Notes under the pieces: model-generated
The model's database searches: none
Told to the model about the DNA's origin: nothing
What the model saw: the letters and a program-made list of their open reading frames with translations, nothing else
Position numbers and translations under genes: made by a program
Shown here: in pieces, positions 37,881-54,008 of the stretch
Numbering within the stretch: position 1 is the first letter of the stretch
Layout of the letters: every line of letters begins with the position of its first letter
Assembly (NCBI GenBank): GCA_000499405.2
Contig: HG738139.1
Location: forward strand, 10,750,616 to 10,814,615
DNA length: 64,000 nt
Direction: 5' to 3'
Source: Onchocerca volvulus
Taxonomy: Eukaryota; Nematoda; Chromadorea; Rhabditida; Onchocercidae

Positions 37881-39807
37881 TTATTCCAATCTATCAATTA
37901 TATCTTTCAATGAGCAAAGAACATATTTCTTATTATCACATGATACTTTATCAGGATTTAATAAAACAGCTCTTGCACCCGCCTTTCTCGCACCATTGAA
38001 ATCTTTTTCTTCGTTATCACCCACATGAAGTATTTCCTCCATTTCACTAATTTGGAAGTATTTCGCAGCTTTTTCGAAAATTTGCTTATTTGGCTTTTCT
38101 ATACCTATTTCTCCACTTAACAGCATTACTTCAAAGTAGGACGATAGCTTTAAGCCATCCAAAATATCCCTAAGACGATTGTCAAAATTTGATATTACAC
38201 CTAACCGAATTTTTCGACTTTGTAATTCCTTCAAACGATCATGGACCTGTAAATAAGTTCCTGAAAATCTTCTACTTCATAAATATATTGTTAAACTCGA
38301 GATTTTTGAATAATTAAGCATTATTAAAAACATTTAACTATTCTCAAAGCTAGAATACTATAACTGAAGAAATTTTCATATTACACCTGCATGTATGCAA
38401 TGCTTTTTTCAATACATGTCAACTATGATTATATATCATAGTTTTCTAAAAGAAAGTTCAAAATACCATTCTAAGCTAACTTTCTACTGAACTATATAGG
38501 TAGTTCCGAAATAGAAACCATGCCATCAAAAATAATGATATAATCAAAAATATTGATATAATCAATGATCATAACAAATCATTCTAGAAACACTATTACC
38601 TTTTATAAAATGAATTTTTTTTTGCCAGTTAAATTCTACATCCAAATACTGTAAATAATAGATTAATTGATACCTGATTGTCAACTAATCTCCACGGTTC
38701 CACAGTGCCGTAATAAACAAAAAGCTTATGTGCCAGTTTATCTATCTCAGTACTTTTTTTACCAATCTGCAAAAGAGAAAAGTAAAATTTTTGTAAAATA
38801 TGTTTAAAAATTCCAAAGACGTATGCGGAATCTACTGACCTATTACAATTAGGATTCTGAAGTCTGAATTTCTTCCGGATGATGAAAACAAAATGAAGCA
38901 GTGAAAAGAATGCCTTTTTTTTTTTTTTACAAATACATAAAACAGAAGAAGTATAGTACAATTAAAATTTCATTAATGTTAAGCAGTCAACTGAACCAGT
39001 ACAACTATTCCGGATAACCTTTCGAGATACTGTCTTACGAACTCAGGAAAACTTCAAATTTCTCATCCTGCAAGTTTCAGTTGATGATATGATCAATACT
39101 TACCAACATAAAATTACATAAGAAAAAAGTAGTAAATCATGGAAAATTTTAGCTAACATCTGCGAAGCAATTCTTCACCAACTCAATCCACCATGCGACT
39201 TCACCATCTTTTCGAAATCCATAACATAATTTTCGTTTAGACAATGTTTTAAAATTTCGTCGAAATGCTTCATCTAACTTATCACCACTGCATTGAATAT
39301 TGAAATGCTTAGCAAAATCAGCATATGTATGTCCTGGTGATTGCTTTAAACTATAATAAAATTTAATTTAAATTTAATTGTTTGTTTTTAATGAAAAAGA
39401 AGTTATTATCATACTCCTTGCGAATTATAATTTAAATTATGATACAATCATAATTACTGAAAATATTGATAACCTTAACATTGATCATCATCAAATTCGA
39501 TGATGAAATAAATGTATCCTTCGAAATCTTATCTAATGCAGTTGTTAAACATATATTGAGCAAAAGTGTAAGATACATATTGAAACGATAAGATCAATAT
39601 AGAGAAATCATATCATATGAAACGATAATATCAATACATAGAAATCAAATAACATATATTTCGTAGTTACCGAATTAGTGTATTTAGTGCATCCAGCGTT
39701 ATCACACGGAGCTTTTTACCGTAGAACACTGGACCATTTGATGAACTGAAACGCTGGCTAACATTTGATGAAAAGCCTTCCGTTAAAAGTGATCTAGATT
39801 TTAGCAT
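37881..39807 (-). CDS. HDHD3: HDHD3-like haloacid dehalogenase-superfamily hydrolase
   Basis: Four exons (39671-39807, 39158-39350, 38674-38766, 37881-38246) join in frame to 262 residues (human HDHD3 251). Motif I reads ITLDALNTLIRL with the nucleophile Asp39. As in human HDHD3 (DVKDT), the usual second Asp two positions on is absent. Motif II is in GVISNFDNRL, the motif III lysine in GIEKPNKQIF, and motif IV in HVGDNEEKDFNGA. The substrate of this family is not established. The first ~25 residues are Ser/Arg-rich with almost no acidic residues (MLKSRSLLTEGFSS), possibly a mitochondrial presequence. A TTTTTTCAG site 21 bases upstream of the ATG could accept the spliced leader. It diverges from rnf-113, 1.2 kb away. 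Confidence 0.9.
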
Positions 39808-41016
39808 CTTTCATATATTATTCACATACTGAAAAAATATTTTCATAATATTTAAACCTATCCATCAATCATTTATCCATGTTTGCCGATTCTCACATCA
39901 CTTTCATGATAAACAAATTGTAGCGAACAATCGAAGAATGAAATATAAAAACTAGTTCTCACATTCTGTCAAAAGTTGAAACCGGAATTCTTATGATATG
40001 TGAGTTGCCCCTTTGCAGGACACTTGAATATCTTCACATCCACTATTATCGATTATCTTACACATTCCAAACAATAAATGTCAAAAAGTTTCACTCCGAT
40101 ATTCCAAATTGAAAGCTTTCTTTTTTCTACTTATTTTGCGGAAATGAAATAAGCTATAATCTAGAGAGAAGTAAAAGATTGATAAAAAATGAAAGAGTAC
40201 TGTCAAGTGATTAAAAGAAAAAAGTAATACATCAGTGATAGGAGATGTAAAGAACGAAGCAACTCGTTAAACAGTATGTGACAAGGAATTTAGAATTTGG
40301 AAGTAATTGCAATTATATATAAAAGTAAATAAAAAGGCAAAGAATGCGATAAATGTAGAGAGTACTGTGATCAAAAAGATATTGAAATACTATACTACTA
40401 GAAAGCGAGTGCACACAAAAACAGCTACAAATTGCAGTGGCAGCAGAGAAGAAGACATATCCATGCTGGGAAGAGAACACGATATGGAATCCATCTTCAA
40501 ATTCTCGAGTCACGATTTTGATGACTGAGCCCTTACAGGTATTGGTTTGAGTTGCGATAGTTTTGATATTTTTCGAGAAGTACAATTGTGACTAGACTGG
40601 GCAGGTATATGTATCTATTTGCTAATTTTTTGTCCATTTTGATGTTCTGTTTTCCGGAATTGGTCCTGAAATTGTTCCGGCAGTTGTTGATTACTCCTAT
40701 GATTAATTGACCAGATTTATGGCATTACGTTGCTTGATGTTTAATGATTAATGTTTGTTTTCTCTTTTGTTTGTTTCTTTAAACACCATATTTTTCAAAC
40801 GAAATATGATCTGAAACTAAATTGTTATTAATTATTTCCTACGAATTACATCATCATGTAAATGCTAATAATTGGTGCCGTCCTATTTAAACTATATGTA
40901 ATTACCATTTATGATACATATCACATTCGATATTGTTCTCAGTGTGTGTAAATAATACATACCTTCTTGCATAATATGCATTTATTTAATTGTCGCTTGT
41001 TTCAGGGAATCCGGTG
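39808..41016. promoter_or_regulatory. Shared upstream region of HDHD3 and rnf-113
   Basis: The two genes are transcribed away from each other from this 1.2 kb. No named promoter motif is seen. It contains a GC-richer island (40360-40600) with an open frame. Confidence 0.4.
40307..40528 (+). CDS. Possible small protein or exon, unknown
   Basis: A 73-codon frame, lysine-rich first and then reading REEDISMLGREHDMESIFKF before TGA. The second half lies in an island with clearly higher GC than its surroundings. No domain is recognised and no acceptor sits close to an ATG. It could be an upstream gene, a non-annotated exon of rnf-113 or conserved non-coding DNA. The opposite strand is open as well. 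Confidence 0.2.
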   Translation: MQLYIKVNKKAKNAINVESTVIKKILKYYTTRKRVHTKTATNCSGSREEDISMLGREHDMESIFKFSSHDFDD

Positions 41017-43359
<2,343 letters not shown>

Positions 43360-46206
43360 TTACTGAGTGAACTAACTATAAGAACTTTTCTGTGGTTTTG
43401 ATAATTTTCAAATATGCAAAATATCTTTTTGTATTAATTTTATTTTTAACAAAAAATCTTTTTTATTTCAACGGTTAGTTGTGTGTTGGAATTATCTTCG
43501 AATATGAATTGATTATTATTGATTGTGAATAATCATTTATATTTTAGTCATTATATTTTATATTTTAGCATGACTTTTAATTGTGATTGTACTTTCTCAT
43601 CATCTGTAACTGACATAAATTTCTGCTTTTTTTGAGTATTTTATTTTATTTTTTCTTTAGCTAACAATAATTTAGAGGAAATTGTTTCGTAGTGCTCAGT
43701 TCAAATGTTTTTTATATTTGATAAAATAAATTTGCAGAGGAATGATATTTCTCGTCATTTCATTATGCATTGCATTTAGAAATTAACCTCACATGTATTT
43801 ATTGAACAAGTTATTTTCCACTTTGTTGTTTTACAAGTTTTTACTTTTTTTTTTATGTGTTGTTTTTTTTTTCCTTCTTTGTGATGTATGTGTCATTGAA
43901 ATGTGTCGATTTTATCATATGATTTGTTTTGTCTCTTTTGCAGTTCGAAGTTGATTTGATTTTCTCATTAAATTTAAAACTTTTCGGATTATCATCGATT
44001 TATCTTACACATTATGGAAGTTATATATTTTATGAATGTATTTTTTTTTTTTTTTTTTTATAAATGTATATCAAGAGATGAAAAGAGAAAGAGCAAAAAA
44101 ATGGACGAAAACTTTTCAATAATTCACTAAGAATTTTATGATTGATTGTAATCACTTGCTGTAAAGCATACAATGTTTTTTCTCACTCATTAGCAGCTTT
44201 TGAAAACAAGAGCATTTCAGTTTTTGCAGTTACTTACTTTTTTTTTGATAAATAATTGTTGCTGTTATTGTTACGAATAATAACAATAATATTTCATATT
44301 TATCGAGCAGATTGTTAATTTAGCAAATTGTTTACCTTTCATTCTTGGTTTACTGAAGTATATTTTAGTAATATGTGATCTTTGTTTCTTAAATATCAGT
44401 TTAATTTTATCAAATAATTAAATTTAAATTAAATGATAATTTGCTGTGATTATAATTCAAGCTAAGAAAATTTCTAACACATTTTAAAAATGCCACACAT
44501 CTATCGATATTTATTTATATCGAAAAATGTCAGTTGTTTGAAAGCACATTCATCGATTTTTAGTAAAACAGTGGCAGCTGTGTTAACGAGATTCTTGAAT
44601 CTCAAATTTTCTATATTTATTACAACTGGCTTACAATTCTTGTTATGTTATTCATTATTGTGCAAATGATGACATATTCTTAGTAAAAATTCTTGCTATT
44701 TAATCATTCATGTTTCAAAAGAAAAATTATTAAGTGAAATTTGACGTTAATTAATTTAACTTAATAGTTTCGAAAGGGTTTCTTTTGGCTTAATTTAATG
44801 CAATTTAAAATGCTAGTAGTCGTCTTAATTAATCAAATATTAATCCAGCAAAGAATACACTGTAGTTTTTTCCGTCTCAATTTTTACTTTTAAATTAAAG
44901 TTTTGTTAATATATTTTCAACATTTAAATGTGTTCAAAATGAACGATAATGTGTTATACAATCTCTCTGTGCAATAATCATGAGATGCGAATCAATTCGA
45001 TAATGCATTTCGAAAGCGAACATTTTTCGAATAATTCATTCAAAATAAAATAAAGTTCTTTTTTTTTTCCGATCATTACAGCCCCTAATGTTTGAAAAAT
45101 AAGCAGATAAAACCTTAATTTAAAATATCAGATGAATATCGCTTCTGAATTATGTCCCATCACTCATGAATAATTAGTTGCCTAATTATTCTAATTCAAA
45201 TTTTATTTAAAAATATTTCATAACTTATTTTCCTTTTCCTCTTCTTATCATTAAATTTTAATATATATCTAATATTTGAATCATATAAGAATACATCTTT
45301 CAATAAAACATGATTCATATTTAATAAAACTTCTAATTTTAAATCAATAGTTGAATAATATATCATTAATAGAATGACAATCATTTCGATTGACCAATCT
45401 AACACATAAAAAAGTTTTTCCTTTTATTATTATTATTAACTGTTTAATTTAAGTTCTTTTTTCAAACTTTTCATCATGCTGTATCAATTCAATTCAAGCA
45501 GTCGGATATATCTTAGATCACCAGCATTTTTACTAAATCATTTAAAAAAAAAAGTGCTTCGTTCGTTTATGATTCACTGTTATTTTTATCAAGAATGAAC
45601 TTTATTTTTAAACATTTGATGTTATTTTTTCCTCAAAATTTCTTTCGTAAAACTAAGAAGAAAAAAAAAAGGAGAAGAAGACAGAGCTAAAATTGATCTA
45701 AATTGTTTTATTTTTAGCAAAAATATTCACTGCCAACAAACGAATAAGTTGGTGAAACGGAAATGTTAACATTTGATAATATTCCGATTTACAATTCTAT
45801 TATTACCAATCAATAAATTATGCTAAATGATCGATTATCATTTTGCAGTTTTTCTAGTTTACTTCATTGATCTTTCATGACAAAATATAATTGCCATACA
45901 GTTGGCAAGATTTTGAAATTTTGTCTTAACTTTTCAAAAAACTGATGACAATTTTAATTTTTGGAAGCAGAAGAAATTAAATTAGTAAATTAAACTGTAG
46001 TATATTAAGTCCATAAGCAAAATATGCATATTGAATTGATTTATCAAATCGATACAAATCACATTAAAAATGAAATAATCGCTTGTGTGCAAGTTTTAAT
46101 GGTGGTTAACATCATAAACCATTTTTCGATACATTATTATCAGTAATTGATAATATATGCTCAGAGGAATTCATTTTATCATCAATTCATTGCTCAGTTT
46201 GATACA
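43360..46206. other. Spacer between rnf-113 and the NRF-6-like gene
   Basis: rnf-113 3' UTR (AATAAA at about 43724) followed by AT-rich sequence with poly-T at 44041-44060. No gene or RNA was recognised. Confidence 0.4.
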
Positions 46207-49200
46207 ATGAAGCCGTCTGGTCATTTATTAATGCTATCATTGCTAATAGTTCTACTGATAATTTCAATAACTCCAATTTGCCAAAGTTGCCTTCTCTGTT
46301 ATTTTCGTTTACCAAAACGGCCTAAATCGATCGATTATTTATGGCCAACAGTTCTGGACGATATAAATATCCCAGAAACAGCTACTGAAATGTGTGAAAT
46401 GTCGCAACGTTTACCATTTACGACGAATTGTCGCAATGGTTTGGCTAAAATTTTTTGCACTTTGGCCAATTTTATGGATAATAATTGGCATGATTGTTAT
46501 TTGGAAAATGCTGAATATGAGGAATGCGTTAAATGTTCACAGAATAAAACGGATATCATTCGTCAAACTTCATGGGTTATCACTTGTTAGTTTATCTTTT
46601 ACTAATTTAAACATTTCAATTTTTGATTCGATATTTATATTTAACTTGAAATTTGATCATTCTTTTGTTACGATTTTTGATTTTGAAATATTTATTCCAA
46701 AAAGAACATATTACAAATCTTAATTTTAAAATTTATATGAAAATATTTCAATTTATAAAAATTTCATTCAAAAAAATATTCCAGTTTTAATTTTACGTCT
46801 ATATTTTAATTTTTTTTTATATATTTCAACTTTTCGAAAATATTTCAACTTATTGAAACTTCATTAAAAAAAATATTTCAAGTTTTATTTTATTTTAAGG
46901 TTGTTCATACAACAAAAATTTGCTTTTTTTCTACATAGTATAAAGTACTACTGATAATAAATCAACACTTTTTCTTTCCACTTAAGTTCTCTATTCTTTT
47001 TGAAATATTGCAAATTTTGAAATGGATTAAAGTTCACAATATCAATTTAACCAAAAAAAGGAACACAAAAAGGAAACTTTAATTAATCAATAATTAAATG
47101 CCATGTATATCATGCAACTAATAGCTGCTTTAAAAAAAAAAAAATAAAAGTTGTACGTTATTTTATTGATGGTTTACTTTCCCTGTGAAAAAAAAAAATG
47201 GTAATCGATTTTGAAAATTGGTAATCAAATTAGACGTTATTTAATTATTTGCAAAAAAAATAAAATCACTAATGATGGGAAATTTAAAGAATATTTGATA
47301 CTTAAATTTGTAATAAATCATTGGAATGAAAATGATTTTTCGTAAAAATATTTTGATCTCACGCAAAAATTTTCAAAAAGCTTTAAAATCATAGGGTTGG
47401 ATTCACTTGGTAAGATGCCGCCAGCTGTAAGCGAAGGAAATTATTATTGGTTGGGTGATTACGAACAATGTTCTGTTTTACGACAGTTTGTTTATTTCTT
47501 TCTTTTTTTTTTTTGAAAAGTTTTTCGAAATTTGTAAATTTTTTTTTTTTTTTGGATAAAGTAAAACCGTAGTGATCAGCTTATTTTTATGTTATCAATT
47601 ATTTGATTGCTGAAAATAATGAAAAGTTTAGAATTTATTAAATTTTTTTTTTCTTTTCATAAACAATCAAGAGAAGATTAATTTGAGATTGATCTACAAT
47701 GATCATGTATTCATTTGAAAACATTCTGATAAATTTTTACGAAACTGAGGAACACTTTCTACATTGGCCTAGGCCTATTAATCCCATCCTGAAATCTTTC
47801 GGACGACAATGCCATTCTGGCTTCGTTTGCTTTCCATTTCTAATCATCAAGTAAATCGTTTTTGAATTGAATCCAATTCAGTTATTGAATTTTTTCGTTT
47901 TTTTTCTTTGTTCTAAATTTAGAACAAATGCATTTGATGGTCGTTATTGTCGAATTGTTTTGGAAATTCCGGATATTGAAACATACCGATATTGTCCTCA
48001 GTCGGATCCCCTTGATATTTATCTAGGCTTTTGCGCTCCATCGATGTGTACTCCACAGGAAATCATTCAATTAGCTCAAAGTAAATGAGAAAAATTCGAA
48101 TAAAAACCCGAAAGTTTCATTAAACTAAGTTTTAATCAATTGACACCCGAAATATTCTTGCTTGCTCGTATTAATAAAGTTTTAGATGTTTTCTGGATCC
48201 AAATTTCATTATTGAAGTAGATTATTTTTAAAAATACTCATTAAAACAGATTTCGTTGTGGAAATTTCCGGTTTTCGCATGAACAATAATAATTTATTGG
48301 TAATTGGTGACACAAATATGCGAGAAGTACAAAAGATAAAATATTTTTCTGAAACTTTTTTTCAGAGTCAAAATTTTATTTTTGAAATAAATCATGAAAA
48401 TTTCCTTTTTCCATATAATCAATAATAATTTAGTGGTGACACCATATGCAATAAGGGCGGAATGTGAAACACCTCTTGATTGGCCACTTTCTTCACGAAT
48501 TTTTCTGTAAGTACGACCTTATTAATTTAAAAGTCTTAATTCTATTATATCTAATTAAAGTACTTTTTTTCAATGTATAGTTAAATTGAAAAAATCAAGA
48601 ATTTGTATTCCTTATCATAGAAATTAGAATGGCATAGTTACTTAATTTCATATTAATATTAGATAATTAAAGTGTTGTCAACTTTTTTAAGATGAATTCC
48701 ACGATAATAGCGAAAAACAGATCAACTGTTTATATTATCTATCAAATTAATGATAAAATTTCTCTTAAATTATCTAAATATTGCCACCAATAATGCGATT
48801 AATTACTTTCAGAATTATATTCGTTTTTTGGCTATGTTTTTTAATAATTGGAACTTTTATCGATGTATATAATTTCAAATTTTTATCAAATAAACAAATT
48901 AAAGTATGAATTTTACTTATTTTTAAATTTCACTTTATTCAAAATTTCTCATAAATTTTAGTAAAAAAGAAGAATTAATAGTTTTTTATTACTAAAAATA
49001 ATAAAACTACATAAATTATGATGAAAATAAAAGTTTAATGATTGAAATTTAATAATTGAAAAATTGGAAAAAAGTTTAATAATTTTTTAGCTGAAAAATT
49101 GAAATTACAGGCAATTTCTCAATGCATATCAATTCCACGAAATGGAAATATAGCATTAAGTACGAAACGTTCGCATGAATATCATTCTGTCCAAGGCATA

Positions 49201-52200
49201 CAAGTAATTACCGTATCAATTATTGTTGCAGCTAATTGCTTCATCTATATCCTACCGTATATCGGTACATATTTAATTCTTTTTTTTAAAAGATTCTCAT
49301 AAACTTCTTAATTTTAATGGAAGAGGAAAAAAATATCTAATTTAATTTACTATTTTAGTGAAAAAATTAAATTTTTAAAAAATTTTAAAATTAAATCCCC
49401 TGACTCATTTGTACCTGTAATTTTAGCTTACTTGTATTTATAAATTTTGGCTTTTTTTTTGGAAATATATAATGATACAATTTTACTAAGCTTTGAACGC
49501 TCTAAACTTATTCAACGTTTTTTTGAATTATTTTAAAAATCTTCTCTTTCTTACTTGTATTCACGAATTTAGACTTTTGTTTTTTGATAATGTACAAAGA
49601 TGCAATTTTGTTAAGTTTCCAATGTTTCAAATTTATCCAACATTTTCTTGAATTCAAAACCTTTCGAACTTTTTTTTTTTTAATGAATTAATGATATCGT
49701 CGAATTTAAACTTTTTTCTAAATCTAAATAGACGAGAAAAGTTTCAGAAAATGTTTTATTCTCATATGAAAGTGTCTATTATTGGCAATTTCATCCATTA
49801 AATAATTTCACCTATCATATTGATGGTTTAATTGCGATCGATACTTTAATTACATCATTATTGATTCGAAATATGCTTGAAACGACGAATGATATCAAAA
49901 AGCACTATTTCAATAGGCTACTACAGTCTGTACTGATTTTTATGTTTTTATATTTGTGAAATTTTCAAAATTATTTATTAAATTTAATGAATTAAAGTAG
50001 TTAACATGATTTTTTGAATTTAATTATTATTCTCGTCATTTTTTTAATTTACAAATTTCGATATTTTTTTTCATTGAATTTCGAAGCATTTTTAAAAAAG
50101 TCATTGTGAATTTAATAGTCATTTAATATATTTTACAAATTCATTTAATTATTAATTGAGAAAATTATTATTTTTCATTCATATTTCGGGATATCATAAA
50201 CATATATATGCTGAACTATTATTTTGATCAGCCAAAACTTTTTTAATTATTTTGGTAAACCTAAAATTCAGTTTGCTACACGTATTTGACGTAAAAAATT
50301 TTTTAGGATACTTCCAGTATTCGCATTCATAGTCTTTTTCATGACATTTCTCTATGAACGTTTATCATCTGGACCAATATGGATACATAATAATTTGATT
50401 GAACGCTGCAAGAATTCATGGTGGAAAAATATTTTGTTTATCAATAATTTCTTCTCATCCGAACAGACGGTACTTATTTTAAATGAATTTTTAAATTTCG
50501 GACTTTTAAAATTTTTTGAAAACTTGAATTTACGGATTAGTTTCATGTCATTCCATTAAGAAGTGAGTATTTAGTAAAGCATTCATTTCATTTGACTATT
50601 GGTAATATGGTTTGTAAAGTTTTAAAATTTACTTACTAATTTATTAATCAAACTATTCAATATAAGTTTTTTATAAATGATAAAAATTTAAACTTATCTC
50701 AACAATACTTTAATCCGAGAAAAAAAACATAATAAATATCTTGTTATTTTACTTATTTAACCAGAACATTTAAATAAAGTGAGTAACTTCGCTTCATTCC
50801 TTTCATTTTTGTATTTAAATAATCTTTTTCATGAAATTCCATGAAATTTTAATGAGGAAATAAGTAAAAATAGATTTGCAGTTTCTTTTTTATTGCAGTT
50901 TTTTTTTTCATTTATTTTTCGTTTAAGCACAATGAATATTATTAATTAATAAATGCTCTTTTTTTTCCGTTCAACATATTATTCACCTTTATTTATTAAA
51001 TTATCTATTCGATAATTTAAGACAAATTGATTGTTGATAAAATTATTAACAAATTTTGTTATTAATAAATTTCAATGATAAGTTGATAATAATATTAGTA
51101 GGGTGATTTTGATAAGATTATTGATAAGTTATTGAATTAGTGATATAATTGATTACTGATATATTGATAAATTATGATCACTGATTAAATAATAATTACA
51201 GTGCTTGGATGGAGGCTATTTATATTCATTGATAGTACAATTCTACCTATTACTTTTACCGATGCTTTACCTGTCCAAGCGTTACAATACGGCAATACTG
51301 GCTATTACCGTATCATGCTTCTTTGCATCTATTATTTATACATTTTTTGTAATGTCAACCACTAAATTGTCACCAACTTTATTACTCACTGCAGATCCAA
51401 TATCGTAAGTTTTGAAAAAGTTTGCTTCAAGAAAATGAGCTTAAAAATTTCAAATTTTAGAAAAAGATAATGCAAATATTTTGAGATTATTTTAAAACCG
51501 AAATTTCAAATACTATCTGTGTGATATCTTCATAAAAGAGAACTATCAATTTTTTTTTTTTTGTCTGAAATGTAATAATGACATTTCTAGTTCATCTATT
51601 TTTCTATGCTAAATATTTGGCTATTTTTTTCTGTGAAATTTTTAGTCCTGAAATTTATAACACATATACTGATTTATTATATACGAGACCATGGGCTCGT
51701 GCACCTGCATTTATTATTGGCTTTTTATTCTCTTTTCTGTTTGTTGATCAAACACCAATCAATAATGTAAGTTTTTGGCCAATTTTAATAATTCTAATTA
51801 TTTATTTTATTCATCCATTATTTTTATTCATTTCACTTATTTATTGTTTATTCAGTTAATTAATTTATTTTTTATTATTTTATTAATTTATTTATTTTCA
51901 AATTTTTTGTAACAATATGTTTGGAATTAACATACATTTTTGCAAATTATCCACTTGAAGTTAATCGATATATGTAATCGTTATTGTGGTAGCAACAAAT
52001 ATATAATGAATATTAAAAATAAATATTAAAAATATACGCACGCACATCATAATGTTTGTACATTTGAACAGTAGCAATTACTAAAGCTCAATAAACGTGC
52101 AATAAATAGCTCTTATTGTTATAGCAATACAATGAGAATGTAATCACAGCAAACAACCCTTATTGTTATGACAATATAAATGTCGCATAATCATGATAAA

Positions 52201-53506
52201 TAAATGATCTTTATTGCTCTAACAATAAAGATATAGTACTTCGCACACATAGAATCATAAATTTTGACAAATTGAAAGCTAATTTTGACAAAACAGAAGT
52301 GACATTTAACAATGTTTTAGAAATGACAAAGTAGAAAAAGAAATAATAGAAATTGTTATTTTTGCTTAAAGAAAAGCAAAAAATTTCAGAGGTCAAATGG
52401 GCAAATAGCAAAATACATGCCTTCAAATGCAAATAGCAACATAGAATGACAAATTTAAATAAAAACTTAATGAATAATAAGGCGAAACTTGAGGATCTGT
52501 TATGGCTTGCTCGATTCATACTTTTCCTATTTGGCGCAATTGTCATCTTTGGACTCTATCCGTACAGTATCGGAAATTCAACTCCGCAGATTTATCTTGC
52601 TGCATATTCGGCATTTCATCGACCTCTTTGGGCATTTATCGTTTGTTCGTTGGTTTATTTGGGCTATCGAAATCGTAACATCGGTACGATATAACTTTTG
52701 TTTATTTTGATTATACATATATAAGCAGCTGGACATGAATAAATAAAAAAAATTGGCGCTTTGTTTAATCATGTATTATCACGTCGTTGTTTTGAAATTT
52801 ATTTATCAGTTTTGATTTTTAAGTTTAATTTAAATATTATATTAAAAGTATGTTATTTTTAAATTGATCAAAATTACAGGTATATTTTTAAACTTTTTTT
52901 GAGAAAAATGTAATTAAAGGTGAATTTTCAGGTGGTCTTTCACAATTTCTTGAATGGCGATTATTTTCACCATTTGCTAGAAATATTTTTGTGGTATTTC
53001 TAATTTCGGAACCTGTATCATTGTATCTTTTCTCATCGTTACATCGACCATTACATGCTACTATTTGGTCATTGGTTAGTATTGAAAATGAACAAAATTT
53101 ATGCTTCGAAATTGAAATCAAATATTTGATCAAAACAAGTTCATAAATCAAACTTGTCGTAATTTTTTCTCTTACAGATATAGTTACACACGAAATTAAT
53201 AATGAATTTCTCATGATCACTTCTTATTATAAATGCAATTACATAAAATTAATTTATGATAAAGGAAATTTAAAATTAAATTTGATTTTCACTCTAATTA
53301 TAATTCAAATAATTTTTCAGCTAAATATTGCTATTGGAACGATTATTTTATCAAATTTTGTTGCATTTTTACTGGATATATTCATTTCGATGCCTATACA
53401 AAATATCGTATTGGAATTGATAAGGGATAAAAGATGTGATAAAATGATTCATGCTGATAATGCTCATCTTACTTTTATCAGCAAAACAAAACCAGACATC
53501 AAATAA
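46207..53506 (+). CDS. NRF-6-like (nose resistant to fluoxetine) acyltransferase-3 family membrane protein
   Basis: Fourteen exons give about 742 residues: 46207-46585, 47395-47485, 47923-48080, 48250-48306, 48434-48506, 48813-48903, 49111-49264, 49748-49955, 50307-50469, 51202-51404, 51646-51766, 52482-52683, 52932-53074, 53321-53506. A signal peptide (1-26) leads into a Cys-rich NRF domain (DSLGKMPPAVSEGNYYWLGD, FDGRYC, GFCAPSMCTPQE), then many membrane helices and landmarks such as TRPWARAPAFIIGF and HRPLHATIW. Worm relatives act in intestinal lipid transport and drug uptake. The usual GLR...GH motif reads VQGIQVITVSIIVAANC: Arg is Gln314 and His is Asn325, so acyltransferase activity is doubtful. 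Exon 4 is the least certain (donor GTGACA); skipping it also keeps frame. A CTCAG acceptor lies 9 bases before the ATG. Confidence 0.88.
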
Positions 53507-54008
53507 AATTATTTTATGACAAAAAATAATTGATAAAACGATGAAACAAACAATTATTTCTAAATTAGCACTTAATATTGCCGAAATTTGCGATATTCTT
53601 TGTTAATTTTTTTTTTTTTTTACTTTTGACCTTATCGATATTGTTTGTATGAGAATTAAATGCAGTATTTCTTGTTTAAAATCTATTGAAATCTTCCTGT
53701 AAGCCTCCAGTTAAAAATTATGCGATTTGTTTGTGCGACTGTTGTGCGATTGAAAATAATGAGATAATTGATTACTTATGAATAAATTTGACTCAAACCG
53801 AATAATTAATTACTTATGAAATAAATTTGAATCACATAAATTAACATATAACACACAAATAATGTTGAAAAAAACAAACTATAAACCAATTCAAATTGAA
53901 TTGAAATTAAAATATCGCAAAAAAGGAATAATCAGCCAATCTTCAGAACTTCAAGTATAGTATTTTGATCATCAAGCCCGTTATTAATTTTCTGCATATT
54001 ATTACAGT
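53507..54008. other. Spacer between convergent 3' ends
   Basis: AT-rich, with no gene seen. It contains the 3' end of the NRF-6-like gene and, on the other strand, the 3' side of the possible small membrane protein. Confidence 0.4.

Noticed and set aside
48250..48299. NRF-6-like exon 4 ending at the GTAATT donor
   Set aside because: That donor puts the next exon out of frame at once. The GTGACA donor seven bases later keeps frame and is used in the model.
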